A stretch of DNA of 64,000 nt from Burkholderiales bacterium (GTDB lineage Bacteria > Pseudomonadota > Gammaproteobacteria > Burkholderiales > Burkholderiaceae_E). Positions 17,096 to 28,368 of this stretch are shown piece after piece. The stretch covers positions 62,001-126,000 of the forward strand of contig JAPLQF010000025.1 in assembly GCA_026399875.1 (NCBI GenBank). The letters run 5' to 3'. The notes under the pieces were generated by a model. That model saw nothing but the letters and a program-made list of their open reading frames with translations, was not told the origin of the DNA and made no database searches. The stretch's first letter is position 1. Every line of letters starts with the position of its first letter. A program made the translations under genes and the position numbers.

Positions 17096-19969
17096 ATGGC
17101 AAGCACTAACGTTTCGAGTTTCGCAGCCGAACTCAAAGTCCCGGCTGAGGTGCTGCTTGAGCAGTTGCGTTCGGCCGGCGTCGAAAAGGCTTCGGCCAGC
17201 GATACGCTGACCGAAGGTGACAAGGCGCAGCTGCTGACCGCGCTTCGGCGCGCTCACGGCGCCGACGAAGGCACCAAGAAGAAGATCACGGTCGTGCGCA
17301 AGCAGACCTCCGAAATCAAGCAGGCTGACGCCACCGGTCGTGCTCGCACGATCCAGGTCGAAGTCCGCAAGAAGCGGGTCTTTGTCCAGCGCGAAGCCGA
17401 AGTCGGTGAGGTTCAACCTTCTGCCGAAGCGCTTGCAGCTGCCGCCGCAGCGGCCGCTCAAGCCGCTGCCCAGGCTCAGCAGGAAGCCGCCGAACGCGAG
17501 CAGCGCGAGCAGCTCGAGCGCCAGGCCCAGGAAATGCGCGAGCGCGAGGCAAGCCTCGAAGCCGAGCGTCTCAGGGCTGAAGAGGCCGCCGCTGCCGCCG
17601 CCCGTCTTGAAGAACAGACCCGCCTCGAACGCGAGCGAATCGCCGCTGCCCAGTCGACCCAGGCACAGTCCACCGAAGGCGATGTGGCCGAAGCGCAGGC
17701 AGCCGAAGCGGCCGAGTCTGCGCGCGCTGCGTCGCAGGCGGCGGCCGAGGTGGCTCGCAAGGCGCAAGCCGATGCGGCCGCCCTGTCCGATGCCCGCAAG
17801 CGTGCTGAAAGCGAAGCGGCAGCCATCAACCGCTTGCTCACCGCATCGCGTCGGCCTGCGCCGAAACCGGTCGAGGCACCGCCTGTGGTGGCTCCCGCGC
17901 CGGTCGCTGCCGCGCCGGCTCAAGCCGCCGAGGCAAAAACCGGCACGCTTCACCGTCCTGCGACCAAGCCCGATGCGGCTCGGCCTGCCGGCGCTGCGGC
18001 GGCGCCTGGTGCCCCGGGCGTCAAGAAGCATGTCAAATCCGAAAATCTCTCGTCCACCTGGCAGGACGACGCGGCCAAGCGGCGCGCCATCAAGACCCGC
18101 GGCGATGCGGGTGGCGGTGTCGGTGGCTGGCGCGGCCCGCGTGGCGGACGGGGTGGCGGGCGTGACAGCCGTGGCGCGTCATCGATGCAGGCAGCACCGG
18201 CAGCCGAAGCCATTGTTCGCGAGGTCCATGTTCCTGAAACCATCTCGGTGGCTGATCTGGCCCACAAGATGTCGGTCAAGGCGGCCGAGGTCATCAAGCT
18301 GATGATGAAGATGGGCCAGATGGTCACCATCAATCAGGTGCTCGACCAGGAAACCGCGATGATCATCGTCGAGGAACTGGGCCATACCGCGATCGCCGCG
18401 GCGCTCGACGATCCCGAGGCCATGCTCGAGGAAGCCGAGTCGCATGCCGAGGCGCCGCGCCTGTCGCGTCCCCCGGTCGTGACCGTGATGGGCCACGTCG
18501 ACCACGGTAAAACCTCGCTGCTCGACTATATCCGTCGCGCCAAGGTCGCCGCTGGCGAAGCCGGTGGCATCACCCAGCACATCGGCGCTTACCACGTCGA
18601 GACGCCGCGTGGGGTGATCACCTTCCTCGATACCCCGGGCCACGAAGCGTTTACCGCGATGCGCGCCCGCGGCGCCAAGGCCACCGATATCGTGATCCTG
18701 GTGGTCGCGGCCGACGATGGCGTCATGCCGCAGACGATCGAGGCAATCCACCATGCCAAGGCGGCCGGTGTGCCGATCGTCGTGGCGATGAACAAGATCG
18801 ACAAGCCCGAAGCCAATCCCGACCGGGTCAAGCAGGAACTGGTGTCGCAACAGGTCGTACCCGAGGAGTTCGGCGGCGAATCGCCTTTCGTGCCGGTGTC
18901 GGCGCGCACCGGTCAGGGTATCGATGACCTGCTCGAGAATGTGCTGCTGCAGGCCGAAGTGCTCGAGCTGCTTGCCGCAGTCGATGCACCGGCCAAGGGT
19001 CTGGTCATCGAAGCGCGACTCGACAAGGGCCGTGGTCCGGTGGCGACCATTCTGGTCCAGTCCGGCACGCTCAAGCGCGGCGACGTGGTGCTGGCAGGCT
19101 CGGCCTATGGCCGGGTGAGAGCCATGCTCGATGAGACCGGCAAACCGATCACCGAAGCCGGGCCATCGATTCCGGTCGAAATCCAGGGTCTGTCCGAAGT
19201 GCCGGCGGCCGGCGAAGAGCTCGTGGGCATCGTCGACGAGCGCAAGGCGCGCGAGATTGCGCTGTTTCGTCAGGGCAAGTTCCGCGACGTCAAGCTGGCC
19301 CGTCAGCAGGCTGCCAAGCTCGAGACCATGCTCGAGCAGATGGCCGAAGGCGCGAGCCAGACGCTGGCACTGATCATCAAGTCTGATGTCCAGGGTTCGC
19401 AGGAAGCGCTGTCGCAGTCGATGCTCAAGCTGGCCACCGAGGAGATCAAGGTTCAGATCGTGCACGCGGCGGTTGGCGGCATTACTGAAAGCGACATCAA
19501 CCTGGCGGTTGCGTCCAAGGCGGTGGTGATCGGTTTCAATGTCCGTGCCGATCAGGCTGCGCGCAAGCTGGCCGAGTCCAACGGTATCGACATCCGCTAC
19601 TACAACATCATCTACGACGCAGTCGATGAGGTGAAGGCGGCCATGAGCGGGATGCTCGCGCCCGAAAAGCGCGAGGAGACCATCGGACTGGTGCAGATCC
19701 GCGAGATCTTCTCGGTCAGCCGGATCGGCAATATCGCGGGTTGCATGGTCACCGAGGGCGTGATTCGTCGCAGTTCGCGTATCCGTCTGTTGCGGGATTC
19801 GGTGGTCATCTGGACTGGCGAGCTCGATTCGCTCAAGCGATTCAAGGACGATGTTCGCGAGGTGCGCGATGGCTTCGAGTGCGGCCTGACCCTCAAGAAC
19901 CATAACGACATCAAGGTCGGCGACCAGCTCGAGGTGTTCGAGGTCAAGGAAGTCGCGCGGACGCTCTGA
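17096..19969 (+). CDS. infB: Translation initiation factor IF-2
   Basis: IF-2 is the GTPase that places initiator tRNA on the 30S subunit. The ATG at 17096 follows AAGGA by about 5 bp; 957 residues. The N-terminal IF2-N domain is followed by a long Ala/Glu/Gln/Arg-rich coiled stretch (about 110-250) and a Gly/Arg-rich link ([18 protein letters not shown] near 340). The G domain starts at residue 466 with [14 protein letters not shown], then DTPGHEAF (G3) and NKID (G4). C-terminal domains include the initiator-tRNA-binding C2. Length is typical for betaproteobacteria. Confidence 0.97.
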   Translation: MASTNVSSFAAELKVPAEVLLEQLRSAGVEKASASDTLTEGDKAQLLTALRRAHGADEGTKKKITVVRKQTSEIKQADATGRARTIQVEVRKKRVFVQREAEVGEVQPSAEALAAAAAAAAQAAAQAQQEAAEREQREQLERQAQEMREREASLEAERLRAEEAAAAAARLEEQTRLERERIAAAQSTQAQSTEGDVAEAQAAEAAESARAASQAAAEVARKAQADAAALSDARKRAESEAAAINRLLTASRRPAPKPVEAPPVVAPAPVAAAPAQAAEAKTGTLHRPATKPDAARPAGAAAAPGAPGVKKHVKSENLSSTWQDDAAKRRAIKTRGDAGGGVGGWRGPRGGRGGGRDSRGASSMQAAPAAEAIVREVHVPETISVADLAHKMSVKAAEVIKLMMKMGQMVTINQVLDQETAMIIVEELGHTAIAAALDDPEAMLEEAESHAEAPRLSRPPVVTVMGHVDHGKTSLLDYIRRAKVAAGEAGGITQHIGAYHVETPRGVITFLDTPGHEAFTAMRARGAKATDIVILVVAADDGVMPQTIEAIHHAKAAGVPIVVAMNKIDKPEANPDRVKQELVSQQVVPEEFGGESPFVPVSARTGQGIDDLLENVLLQAEVLELLAAVDAPAKGLVIEARLDKGRGPVATILVQSGTLKRGDVVLAGSAYGRVRAMLDETGKPITEAGPSIPVEIQGLSEVPAAGEELVGIVDERKAREIALFRQGKFRDVKLARQQAAKLETMLEQMAEGASQTLALIIKSDVQGSQEALSQSMLKLATEEIKVQIVHAAVGGITESDINLAVASKAVVIGFNVRADQAARKLAESNGIDIRYYNIIYDAVDEVKAAMSGMLAPEKREETIGLVQIREIFSVSRIGNIAGCMVTEGVIRRSSRIRLLRDSVVIWTGELDSLKRFKDDVREVRDGFECGLTLKNHNDIKVGDQLEVFEVKEVARTL

Positions 19970-20063
19970 GCGCCGCTGGCCGCGAGGCTGATCGCCTGAG
20001 GGCGGTCGGCCCGCGCCATGCGACGTGCAGGCGCATCAGGTGCGGGCAACAGGCGGTGGCAGC

Positions 20064-20492
20064 ATGAACAGGCATTCGCGCAGTGGCGGTGACCGATCGG
20101 TCCGGGTGGCCGAGCAGATCCACCAGGAAATCGCGCAGATGATCGCCCGCGAGGTCAAGGATCCGCGCATCGGCATGGTCACGCTCACCTCGGTCGAGGT
20201 TACGCCCGACTATGCCTATGCCACGATCCATTTCTCGGTGATGCCCGACGATGAGGCAACGCTTGCGCGCACGCTCGAGGGCTTGCGTCGCAGCGCCGGT
20301 TTCATGCGCTCGCAGCTTGGGCGGCGAATCCGCATCCACACCAATCCCGAGCTGCGTTTCGTGCACGACGCGTCGGTCACGCGCGGGGTCGGGCTGTCCC
20401 GGCTGATCGACGAAGCCAACGCGGTTCGCGCAGCCGACGATGAGCCTGGCCTTTCGCCGGCCTCTGACGCACCGCCTCGGGGCGACGAATGA
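20064..20492 (+). CDS. rbfA: Ribosome-binding factor A
   Basis: RbfA is a small KH-fold cold-shock assembly factor of the 30S subunit. From ATG 20064 it has 142 residues. Signature: SVRVAEQIHQEIAQMIAREVKDPRIGMVTLTSVEVTPD, here seen in full, then LRRSAGFMRSQLGRRIRIHTNPELRF. It sits between infB and truB, the standard order, and its stop overlaps the truB start (ATGA). Confidence 0.96.
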   Translation: MNRHSRSGGDRSVRVAEQIHQEIAQMIAREVKDPRIGMVTLTSVEVTPDYAYATIHFSVMPDDEATLARTLEGLRRSAGFMRSQLGRRIRIHTNPELRFVHDASVTRGVGLSRLIDEANAVRAADDEPGLSPASDAPPRGDE

Positions 20493-21424
20493 AGCGCGTA
20501 CGTCTGAATATCGACGGCGTCCTGCTGCTCGACAAGCCGATTGGGCCGAGCTCCAACGACGCGCTGCAGCGCGCCCGACGCGCGCTCAATGCGGCCAAGG
20601 CCGGCCATGGCGGCACACTCGACCCGATGGCCAGCGGTCTGCTGCCGATCGCCTTTGGTGAAGCGACCAAGTTCCTGCACGACCTGCTCGATGCCGACAA
20701 GACTTACGAAGCCACGCTGTGTCTGGGCATCACCACCGATACCGGCGACGCCGAAGGCCAAATCACCGGCGAGCGGCCGGTGGCCTGCGAGGATGCGGCG
20801 ATCGACGCCGCCTGCAGGGCTTTTCAGGGCGACATCCAGCAGGTGCCGCCGATGCATTCGGCGCTCAAGCGCGACGGCAAACCGCTTTACGCCTATGCCC
20901 GTGAGGGCATCGTGCTTGAGCGCGAGGCCCGTCCGGTCACCATCCATTCGATCGAGGTGATCGGCATCGATCGCACCGACCCACAGCGCCCGCGTGTCAG
21001 CCTGCGCACGCGTGTCAGTAAAGGGACCTATATTCGAACCCTTGCCGAGGACATTGGCGAGCGGCTCGGCTGCGGTGCCCATCTGGTGGCGCTGCGTCGC
21101 ATAGCGGTCGGCAGGCTCACCATCGACCGCGCCTTCACGCCCGAGGCGCTCGAGCAAATCGATCCCGAGGCGCGCATCGCAACGGTCGGCGCGGTCGACA
21201 TGCTGCTGTCCGGTCTGCCGCCAGTGGCGCTGGTCGACTCCCTTGCTGATCGTTTCATCCAGGGGCAACGTCTGGTGCTCGACAATGTCAGTCGTGCCCC
21301 GCTTGCCAATGCACCGGCTGGTCCGGTGCGTGTGTATCGCGGCGATCGCCTGCTCGGTACGGCCCTTTTTGCGCCGCCGGGGCTGCTCGCCCCCCAGCGC
21401 GTCCTTGCAACCCATCACGACTGA
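20489..21424 (+). CDS. truB: tRNA pseudouridine(55) synthase TruB
   Basis: TruB makes pseudouridine 55 in the T loop of tRNAs. 311 residues starting [22 protein letters not shown]. The catalytic Asp45 lies in [13 protein letters not shown], and the motifs [20 protein letters not shown] and [14 protein letters not shown] are conserved. The C-terminus carries the PUA-like part. Its start overlaps rbfA by 4 bp; typA follows after 24 bp. Confidence 0.96.
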   Translation: MKRVRLNIDGVLLLDKPIGPSSNDALQRARRALNAAKAGHGGTLDPMASGLLPIAFGEATKFLHDLLDADKTYEATLCLGITTDTGDAEGQITGERPVACEDAAIDAACRAFQGDIQQVPPMHSALKRDGKPLYAYAREGIVLEREARPVTIHSIEVIGIDRTDPQRPRVSLRTRVSKGTYIRTLAEDIGERLGCGAHLVALRRIAVGRLTIDRAFTPEALEQIDPEARIATVGAVDMLLSGLPPVALVDSLADRFIQGQRLVLDNVSRAPLANAPAGPVRVYRGDRLLGTALFAPPGLLAPQRVLATHHD

Positions 21425-21448
21425 CCGACCCAAGCAGGAACATTTCTC

Positions 21449-23308
21449 ATGCAGCCCATCCGCAACATCGCGATCATCGCCCACGTCGACCACGGCAAAA
21501 CCACGCTTGTCGACCAGCTCCTGAGGCAGTCGGGAACCTTCCGCGCACATCAGGCGCTCACCGAACGGGTCATGGACTCCAATGATCTCGAGAAGGAACG
21601 CGGCATCACGATCCTCGCCAAGAACTGCGCGATCGAGGTCGACGGCGCCCGTATCAACATTGTCGATACCCCGGGCCACGCCGACTTCGGCGGAGAAGTC
21701 GAGCGGGCGCTGTCGATGGTCGACTCGGTACTGCTGGTGGTCGATGCGGTCGATGGTCCGATGCCCCAGACCCGCTTCGTGACCCGCAAGGCGCTGGCGC
21801 TGGGTTTGAAGCCGATCGTTGTCGTCAACAAGATCGATCGCCCGGGCGCCCGTCCGCACTGGGTGATCGATCAGGTCTTCGAGCTCTTCGACAAGCTCGG
21901 TGCAACCGATGAGCAGATGGATTTCCCGATCGTCTACTGCTCGGCGCTGGCCGGTTTTGCGGTCAATGAAATCGATGAACTCGATGCCCTGCCCAAGTCT
22001 GACAGCGGCATGCCCCAGGGCACCATGCGCGCGCTCTACGATGCGATCCTGAAATTCGTTCCGGTGCGCGCCGACGATATCAACGGTCCGCTTCAGATGC
22101 AGATCCTTTCCATCGACTGGAGCAGCTATGTCGGCCGGATCGGCGTCGGTCGGGTCAATCGTGGTCGCATCACCGCCGGCTCGCAGGTCGCGGTCGTCCA
22201 CGGTCCGGGCGCCAAACCGGTGATGGGCAAGATCGGTCAGGTGCTGCGCTACAAGGGCCTTGAGCGGATTCCGATGGACGAGGCACTGGCCGGTGACATT
22301 GTGGCGATCACCGGTGTCGAGGGTATCGACATCGGCACGACGGTCTGTGCAGCCGATACGCCCGATGGTCTGCCGTTGTTGAAGGTCGACGAGCCGACAT
22401 TGACCATGGAGTTCATGGTCAATACCAGCCCGCTTGCCGGACGCGAGGGCAAGTACGTCACCAGCCGCCAGATCCGCGATCGACTCGAGCGCGAGTTGCA
22501 GCACAACGTTGCGCTGCGGGTCGAGTTCCCTTCCGACAGCGATACCTTCGTGGTGTCGGGGCGAGGCGAACTCCACCTCACCATCCTGCTCGAAAACATG
22601 CGCCGCGAAGGCTTCGAGATGGCGGTGTCGCGTCCCAAGCCGAAGGTGCGAACCAATGCCGAGACCGGCGAGCGCGAAGAGCCCTATGAAACGCTGGTCA
22701 TGGATGTCGAGGACCAGCATCAGGGCTCGGTCATGGAATATCTCGGCACCCGTCGCGCCGACATGACCAACATGGAATCAGACGGCAAAGGGCGAGTGCG
22801 GCTCGACTATCGTGTGCCGGCCCGCGGCCTGATCGGCTTTCATAGCGAGTTTCTCAACCTGACCCGCGGCACCGGCATCATGAGCCATGTCTTCGACGCC
22901 TATGGTCCGATGGCAGGCCCGATCGAAGATCGGCGTAACGGCGTGCTCATCAGCGGCGATGATGGCGAGGCGGTGGCCTATGCGCTCTGGAAGCTTGACG
23001 ATCGTGGTCGCATGTTTGTGAGCACCGGTGAGGCGCTCTACGAGGGCATGGTCATCGGCATCCACACTCGCGACAACGACTTGGTCGTCAACCCGGTGCG
23101 CGAAAAGAAGCTCACTAACGTGCGCTCATCGGGCAAGGACGATGCGATCGTGCTCACGCCGCCGATCCAGCTCACCCTCGAGAAAGCGGTCGAGTTCATC
23201 GCTGACGACGAACTGGTCGAAATCACGCCGAAATCGATCCGCCTGCGCAAGCGCTATCTCAAGGAGCACGAGCGCAAGCGCGCCTCGCGTGATGTCGAGG
23301 CGGCCTGA
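21449..23308 (+). CDS. typA: Ribosome-associated GTPase TypA/BipA
   Basis: TypA/BipA is an elongation-factor-like GTPase needed for ribosome assembly at low temperature and under stress. 619 residues. The P-loop AHVDHGKTT lies at residues 11-19, followed by [10 protein letters not shown] (G2), [14 protein letters not shown] (G3) and [10 protein letters not shown] (G4). The C-terminal domain specific to TypA is present ([22 protein letters not shown]). A purine-rich AGCAGGAA precedes the ATG. It probably shares the transcript of the upstream operon or starts just after truB. Confidence 0.97.
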   Translation: MQPIRNIAIIAHVDHGKTTLVDQLLRQSGTFRAHQALTERVMDSNDLEKERGITILAKNCAIEVDGARINIVDTPGHADFGGEVERALSMVDSVLLVVDAVDGPMPQTRFVTRKALALGLKPIVVVNKIDRPGARPHWVIDQVFELFDKLGATDEQMDFPIVYCSALAGFAVNEIDELDALPKSDSGMPQGTMRALYDAILKFVPVRADDINGPLQMQILSIDWSSYVGRIGVGRVNRGRITAGSQVAVVHGPGAKPVMGKIGQVLRYKGLERIPMDEALAGDIVAITGVEGIDIGTTVCAADTPDGLPLLKVDEPTLTMEFMVNTSPLAGREGKYVTSRQIRDRLERELQHNVALRVEFPSDSDTFVVSGRGELHLTILLENMRREGFEMAVSRPKPKVRTNAETGEREEPYETLVMDVEDQHQGSVMEYLGTRRADMTNMESDGKGRVRLDYRVPARGLIGFHSEFLNLTRGTGIMSHVFDAYGPMAGPIEDRRNGVLISGDDGEAVAYALWKLDDRGRMFVSTGEALYEGMVIGIHTRDNDLVVNPVREKKLTNVRSSGKDDAIVLTPPIQLTLEKAVEFIADDELVEITPKSIRLRKRYLKEHERKRASRDVEAA

Positions 23309-23320
23309 CCGGGTCCGACC

Positions 23321-24436
23321 TCAGCCGGCCTGCACCGACTCGAGCGTCGGGTAGTCGGTGTAGCCGATCGGGCCCGGGCCGTAGTAGGTCTTGGTATTGG
23401 CCGGTGTCAGCGGCGCATTCAACTGAAGGCGCCGCACCAGGTCGGGGTTGGAGATGAAAGGCACGCCGAATGCGACCGCATCGGCGGCGCCGCTTTCAAC
23501 TGCCTGGATTGCCATCTCGCGCGTGTACTTGTTGTTGGCGATACAGGTGCCGGGAAACCCCCTGCGTGCGCCGGCGAAATCGAATCCGTCGGTAAAGTGC
23601 GCCGCCCCGGTGTTGCCCTCGATGAAGTGCAGGAAGGCGATGCGTCGCCGAGCCAGAGCCTCGATCAGCGTGCCGTAGGTCGCCTGCGGATTCGAGTCGG
23701 ACGGGCAGGCGTTGGCATTGGAGACCGGCGACAGTCTGATGCCGACCCGGTTGCGCCCGAAGACGTCGACCGCGGCATCCACCACGCTGAGGGCGAGCCT
23801 GATCCGGTTGGTCACCGAACCGCCCCAATCGTCGTCACGAAGGTTGGTCGAGTCGCGCAGGAACTGTTCGATCAGATAGCCGTTTGCACCATGGATCTCG
23901 ACGCCGTCGAAGCCGGCATCGCGGGCATTGCGACTGGCCTGCCGAAAGGCCTCGACGATGCCCGGCATCTCGTCGGTGCGAAGCGCGCGAGGCGCGACCC
24001 GGTGCATCCGCCCGTTCTGGGTATGGACCGTGCCCGACAGTTCGACGTTCGATGCCGACACCGGCAGTTCGCCGCCCGGCTGCAGATCGGGATGCGACAC
24101 TGCGCCCACATGCCACAACTGGGCGACGATGAGGCCACCGGCGGCATGGACCGCATCGGTCACCAGCTTCCATCCTTCGCGCTGGGCATCGCTGTGAATG
24201 CCGGGTGTGCCCATATAACCGATGCCGCGAGGCTCGACCTGCGTGGCTTCGCTCACGATCAGGCCGGCCGAGGCGCGCTGCGCGTAGTACTCGGCATTAA
24301 GGGCGTGGGGTGCAAGGCTGCCAGGCAGGGCGCGGCAGCGGGTCAAGGGCGCCATGACGATGCGATTGGCGCACTGAAGGGCACCGATACTGACCGGATC
24401 GAAGAGGCTGGGGGGCGGAGTGGTGTGAGAGGTCAT
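23321..24436 (-). CDS. Old Yellow Enzyme family alkene reductase
   Basis: FMN/NADPH-dependent ene-reductase of the NemA/OYE type, 371 residues from ATG 24436. The N-terminus (LFDPVSIGALQCANRIVMAPLTRCRA) and the substrate-binding His182/Asn185 with Tyr187 (IHGANGYLIEQFL) are those of the classical OYE group, as are DDWGGSVTNRIR and the C-terminal GFDFAGARRGFPG. Such enzymes reduce activated C=C bonds and nitro compounds; the natural substrate cannot be read from sequence. Tail to tail with typA, 12 bp apart. Confidence 0.92.
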   Translation of the reverse strand: MTSHTTPPPSLFDPVSIGALQCANRIVMAPLTRCRALPGSLAPHALNAEYYAQRASAGLIVSEATQVEPRGIGYMGTPGIHSDAQREGWKLVTDAVHAAGGLIVAQLWHVGAVSHPDLQPGGELPVSASNVELSGTVHTQNGRMHRVAPRALRTDEMPGIVEAFRQASRNARDAGFDGVEIHGANGYLIEQFLRDSTNLRDDDWGGSVTNRIRLALSVVDAAVDVFGRNRVGIRLSPVSNANACPSDSNPQATYGTLIEALARRRIAFLHFIEGNTGAAHFTDGFDFAGARRGFPGTCIANNKYTREMAIQAVESGAADAVAFGVPFISNPDLVRRLQLNAPLTPANTKTYYGPGPIGYTDYPTLESVQAG

Positions 24437-24518
24437 TCCCGATTTTAACCGTGGAGTGCGAACTCCCCCAAACACCCGGCTCACATCCTGTGCGTCGCCG
24501 AGCCTCTGACGATGAGGC

Positions 24519-25208
24519 TCACACCAGATCAAAGGCCATCATTGATGCTGCCAGGAATCCTGGCGGCAAGGCGCTGCTGCGCTGCGGCGGGAAGGCCTCG
24601 AGCAGCCGGCTGCGCATCGTGATCGCAATCGCATCCCAGACGATCCGCCTGGCGCGCGCTTCATCGACCGCTGCCGACGAGGCGCATCGTATTCGCCCAC
24701 CCGGCGATGCGTAGCAATCGTCGGTAAAGACCACAGTGGCTTCGCGCAGCAGACGCCGCTCCCGCTTGCGGTGTTCGCGACTGCCCGACTCATCGGCCAA
24801 CTGCTTGCGAACAAACAGTCCGCAAGCCCTGTCATAAACCACGCCGATCGTGCCGAAACGTCCCATAAAGACGGGTGCGTCCAATGGCGAGCAGAACCAT
24901 TGAATCGCACCGATGAAGCGCTCCCGCAGCGACGGATCAGTAAAAAGCCTGTCGCGAAGGAGTTGCGCCACGCCTGCCCGGCGCAAGTCGTCGGCACTGC
25001 GCGAGTCATAAGGCAGGATCGGCACCGCCCGCAGGATATTGGGATGCGGTTGGCTCAGCTTCAGCGCGGCCGAATCCAGGCTTCCCTCGATCGCTTCTTC
25101 AATGAACAGCACCGGATGATGCGCGGCCAGACGGGAAAAAAGCTGCCGATGCCGTTCGGTGCCAGAGGTCCAGCGCTGGTGGGCATGGACGATCAGCGGG
25201 CGTTGCAT
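24519..25208 (-). CDS. Shortened glycosyltransferase-like protein (N-terminal domain only), possibly decaying
   Basis: 229 residues from ATG 25208. I recognise the N-terminal domain of a group of GT4-like glycosyltransferases: RPLIVHAHQRW, RQLFSRLAAHHPVLFIEEAIEG, VVYDRACGLF and ERRLLREATVVFTDD correspond to conserved stretches of that group. The nucleotide-sugar-binding C-terminal domain is missing, and several positions are altered (for example TDDCYASPGGRIRCASSAAVD where the family has a GGP/SSVD stretch). Either it is a stand-alone derivative or a gene remnant. No clear ribosome site supports any start; ATG 25229 is an alternative. It is divergent from the P450 gene. Confidence 0.45.
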   Translation of the reverse strand: MQRPLIVHAHQRWTSGTERHRQLFSRLAAHHPVLFIEEAIEGSLDSAALKLSQPHPNILRAVPILPYDSRSADDLRRAGVAQLLRDRLFTDPSLRERFIGAIQWFCSPLDAPVFMGRFGTIGVVYDRACGLFVRKQLADESGSREHRKRERRLLREATVVFTDDCYASPGGRIRCASSAAVDEARARRIVWDAIAITMRSRLLEAFPPQRSSALPPGFLAASMMAFDLV

Positions 25209-25514
25209 GGCTGCGCGCCAGGCTTGCATCGATCGGGGCAGTCGGTTTGCCCTCGGCTGATGCCGGGCTTGGCACAGTCGAGGCGAGTGAGTGTCTTGCA
25301 GGATGATTGGTTGGATCGGGGTCATTGTCAGGTCCGCAAAAGAAACGCCATCGACAGGAAACCGGCGGCACAAACCGGCACGCAATCCTGATGCCCGGTT
25401 GCCTGTCAGGCTCACGGTCACGGCATTTGTCGGCAAGCCCACGAATGGGTGACAATGCCGGATGCGGGCAGCGCAACCGTTCAATGCGACCTGCCGCGAC
25501 CATCAGGAGACGCC

Positions 25515-26771
25515 ATGAATGCGCTGACAAAGTCCGAGGCCCAGGGCCTTGCCGATTCGGTTCCGCTGTCCCAGATCGACCTTTCCGATGCCACGCTCTT
25601 TCAGAACGACACCGTCTGGCCCTATCTGGCCCGTCTGCGCCGCGAAGATCCGGTTCATTACAAGGAAGGCGGCATTCAAGGCAATTTCTGGTCGGTGACC
25701 CGTTACAAGGACATCGTCGCGGTCGACACCAATCACCAGGTGTTTTCGTCCGAGTCGTCGCTCGGTGGCATCACGATCGTCGACGCACCCATGCAGATGC
25801 GCCGCCCAAGCTTCATCTCGATGGATCCGCCCATACACGACGAGCAGCGCAAGGCGGTCAGCCCGATCGTGGCGCCTGCCAACCTGAGCAAGCTCGAAGC
25901 GACGATCCGTTCGCGGGCGATTGCGATTCTCGACAGTCTGCCGATCGGCGAAACCTTCGACTGGGTCGACAAGGTCTCGATTGAGCTGACCACGCAGATG
26001 CTGGCCACGCTCTTCGATTTTCCTTTCGAGGATCGCCGTCTGCTCACCTACTGGTCCGACATCGCGACCAGCCCGCCTCAGGATGGCAATGCCGAGGCCT
26101 GGGCGCGGCGCGACGCGATCCTCCACGAGTGTCTGGCCTACTTCACCCGGCTCTGGAACCAGCGGGTCAACGCCGAACCGGGCAATGATCTGATCTCGAT
26201 GCTCGCGCATGCGCCGGCCACCCGCAACATGACGCCGCAGGCGTTTCTGGGCAATCTGGTCCTGCTGATCGTGGGCGGCAATGACACCACCCGCAATTCG
26301 ATCAGCGGCGGCCTGTTGTTCATGCATCAGAACCCCGACCAGTACGCCAAGTTGCGCGCCAATCGCGAACTCATCCCGAGTGCGGTGTCCGAAATCATCC
26401 GCTACCAGACGCCTCTGTCGCATATGCGACGCACAGCGCTTGTCGATACCGAACTCGGCGGTAAGCAGATCCGCAAGGGTGACAAAGTCGTCATGTGGTA
26501 CATCTCGGGCAATCGCGACGACGAAGTCATCGAAAATCCCGATGCGTTCATCATCGATCGTCCCCGTGCGCGTCAGCACCTGTCCTTCGGATTCGGCATC
26601 CATCGCTGCGTGGGCAACCGGCTGGCTGAAATGCAATTGCAGATCCTCTGGGAAGAAGCCCTCAAGCGTTTCCCCACGATCGAGGTCGTCGGTGAGCCGC
26701 AGCGTGTGGCCTCCGTCTTCGTCCATGGCTTCAGCTCGATGTCCGTGCGTATTCCTTCGCGTGCCGCGTGA
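25515..26771 (+). CDS. Cytochrome P450, CYP153-like alkane hydroxylase
   Basis: 418 residues from ATG 25515, preceded by AGGAGA. The haem-binding loop FGFGIHRCVGNRLAE has the ligand Cys365. The I-helix motif GGNDTTRNS and the ExxR pair (SEIIR) are present. Wording such as HLSFGFGIHRCVG and LQILWEEALKRFPTIEVVGEP is close to what I know of CYP153, which hydroxylates the terminal carbon of medium-chain alkanes. The stop overlaps the start of a ferredoxin reductase (GTGA), and a ferredoxin follows, which is the classic CYP153 three-component set. Subfamily assignment is from memory of motifs, not a search. Confidence 0.9.
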   Translation: MNALTKSEAQGLADSVPLSQIDLSDATLFQNDTVWPYLARLRREDPVHYKEGGIQGNFWSVTRYKDIVAVDTNHQVFSSESSLGGITIVDAPMQMRRPSFISMDPPIHDEQRKAVSPIVAPANLSKLEATIRSRAIAILDSLPIGETFDWVDKVSIELTTQMLATLFDFPFEDRRLLTYWSDIATSPPQDGNAEAWARRDAILHECLAYFTRLWNQRVNAEPGNDLISMLAHAPATRNMTPQAFLGNLVLLIVGGNDTTRNSISGGLLFMHQNPDQYAKLRANRELIPSAVSEIIRYQTPLSHMRRTALVDTELGGKQIRKGDKVVMWYISGNRDDEVIENPDAFIIDRPRARQHLSFGFGIHRCVGNRLAEMQLQILWEEALKRFPTIEVVGEPQRVASVFVHGFSSMSVRIPSRAA

Positions 26772-28012
26772 GGGCTGACGGGGTCGTCATCGTTGGCGCC
26801 GGGCATGCCGCCGGCACGCTCGCAGCGGGCCTGCGGCAGGGTGGCTACACCGCTCCGATTCGCCTGATCGGTGCCGAGCCGCTGCCGCCCTACCAGCGTC
26901 CGCCCCTGTCCAAGGCCTGGCTCAAGGGCGAGGCCGATCCCGCGGGGCTGCTATTGCGTCCGGCCACCTTTTATGCCGAGCACGACATCGACCTGCGGCT
27001 GTCGACTCGGGTTGCCGGTATCGATCGCGCTGCTGCACGCGTGCATCTGGAAAATGGCGAGGCCCTGCCTTATGAGCATCTCGTGCTGGCCACCGGCTCG
27101 AAGCTGCGTCGCCTTGCTGTGCCGGGCATCGACAGCGACGGCATCTTCGAATTGCGCACCGAAGCCGATGCGCAGGCGCTGCGCGCAAGACTCGGGCCGG
27201 GCGTTCGCCTTGCGGTGGTCGGCGGCGGTTATATCGGCCTGGAGGTCGCGGCCACTGCACGCGGCCTGGGCGCTGAAGTGGTGGTCATCGAGCGCGAACA
27301 CCGACTGCTCGCCCGGGTGGCAAGTCAGGCCCTGTCGGCATTCTTTGCTGACTTCCATCGGGCAAAGGGCGTGACGCTGATGCTCGCTGCGAGCGTTACC
27401 GGTTTTGCGACCACTGCAGGCAAAGTCAGTGGCGTGATGCTCGCCAGTGGCGAAACCATCGCCTGCGATGTTGCGCTTGTCGGAATCGGCGCGCTTGCCA
27501 ACGACGCATTGGCGCTCGACGCCGGGCTGGACTGTCGTGATGGCGTCGTGGTCGATGAGCATGCGGTCACCAGCGACCCCGCCATCTTCGCGATCGGCGA
27601 CTGCACACAACGACCGATGCCGCGCTATGGTCGATCGGTGCGTCTCGAGAGCGTCCCCAACGCGCTTGAGCAGGCGCGCCAGGTGGTCGCGCGTCTGTGC
27701 GGCAAGCCGATGCCGGCGGCCGAAGCGCCCTGGTTCTGGTCCGAGCAATACGACCTGCGGCTGCAGATTGCGGGCCTCTCGCTCGATGTTGCCAAAACCG
27801 TCGTTCGCGGGGATCCTGCCTCGGCGCGCTTTGCGGTCTTTCACCTTGACGCCGACAACCGCTTGCAGGCACTGGAGGCCGTCAACTCGCCAGCCGAGTT
27901 TGCCGCAGCCCGACAATGGGTGTCTGCCCGTCAGGTCATCGACCCGGCTCGTGCGGCCGATACCGCGCTGCCGGTCAAGCAGATCATCGAATCGGTTCCA
28001 GGGGTGGCCTGA
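26768..28012 (+). CDS. FAD-dependent ferredoxin reductase (P450 partner)
   Basis: Transfers electrons from NAD(P)H to the ferredoxin that feeds the P450. 414 residues. FAD-binding GAGHAAGT near residue 10, the motif [13 protein letters not shown] typical of putidaredoxin-reductase-type enzymes, the NAD-binding [12 protein letters not shown] near residue 150 and the second FAD motif FAIGDCTQ. Start is GTG 26768 overlapping the P450 stop by 4 bp, so it is translationally coupled. Confidence 0.92.
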   Translation: MRADGVVIVGAGHAAGTLAAGLRQGGYTAPIRLIGAEPLPPYQRPPLSKAWLKGEADPAGLLLRPATFYAEHDIDLRLSTRVAGIDRAAARVHLENGEALPYEHLVLATGSKLRRLAVPGIDSDGIFELRTEADAQALRARLGPGVRLAVVGGGYIGLEVAATARGLGAEVVVIEREHRLLARVASQALSAFFADFHRAKGVTLMLAASVTGFATTAGKVSGVMLASGETIACDVALVGIGALANDALALDAGLDCRDGVVVDEHAVTSDPAIFAIGDCTQRPMPRYGRSVRLESVPNALEQARQVVARLCGKPMPAAEAPWFWSEQYDLRLQIAGLSLDVAKTVVRGDPASARFAVFHLDADNRLQALEAVNSPAEFAAARQWVSARQVIDPARAADTALPVKQIIESVPGVA

Positions 28013-28047
28013 GCGCCTATTTTTTTTCGAATCACAAGGAAACTCCC

Positions 28048-28368
28048 ATGGCTAAAGTGACTTACATTGAATTTTCCGGGAAACAGCACACCATCGACCT
28101 GCCGGTCGGCACATCGGTCATGAGGGGTGCCGTCGACAACGGCGTGCCTGGCATCGATGGCGACTGCGGCGGCGAATGTGCCTGCGCGACCTGCCATGTC
28201 TATGTCGATCCGGCCTGGCTCTCCCGCACCGGCTCACGGACCGAGATGGAGCAGAGCATGCTCAGCTTTGCGGCCGGCACCGAAGACAACTCGCGACTGT
28301 CCTGCCAGATCGCAATGTCAGCCGAGCTCGATGGCCTGATTGTGAAGCTGCCTGAAGGGCAGCACTGA
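28048..28368 (+). CDS. Adrenodoxin-type [2Fe-2S] ferredoxin
   Basis: 106 residues. The cluster ligands are Cys40, Cys46, Cys49 and Cys86 (C-x5-C-x2-C ... C), with an extra Cys44 in [10 protein letters not shown]. The pattern HVYVDPAWL and the C-terminal [14 protein letters not shown] are typical of the putidaredoxin/adrenodoxin class that serves bacterial P450s. ATG 28048 follows AAGGA by about 8 bp. A T-rich run (28020-28027) lies between the reductase stop and this gene but lacks a strong stem. Confidence 0.94.
   Translation: MAKVTYIEFSGKQHTIDLPVGTSVMRGAVDNGVPGIDGDCGGECACATCHVYVDPAWLSRTGSRTEMEQSMLSFAAGTEDNSRLSCQIAMSAELDGLIVKLPEGQH

Noticed and set aside
16367..18031. 554-codon open frame on the minus strand opposite nusA and infB
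   Set aside because: Same reason; low-complexity content mirrors the Ala/Glu-rich part of IF-2.
20216..22720. 834-codon open frame on the minus strand opposite rbfA, truB and typA
   Set aside because: The plus strand encodes three recognisable genes in perfect order; the minus frame is a by-product of high GC and has no family motif.
28019..28030. T-run between the ferredoxin reductase and ferredoxin as a terminator
   Set aside because: No convincing stem precedes it, and the genes form one functional set.
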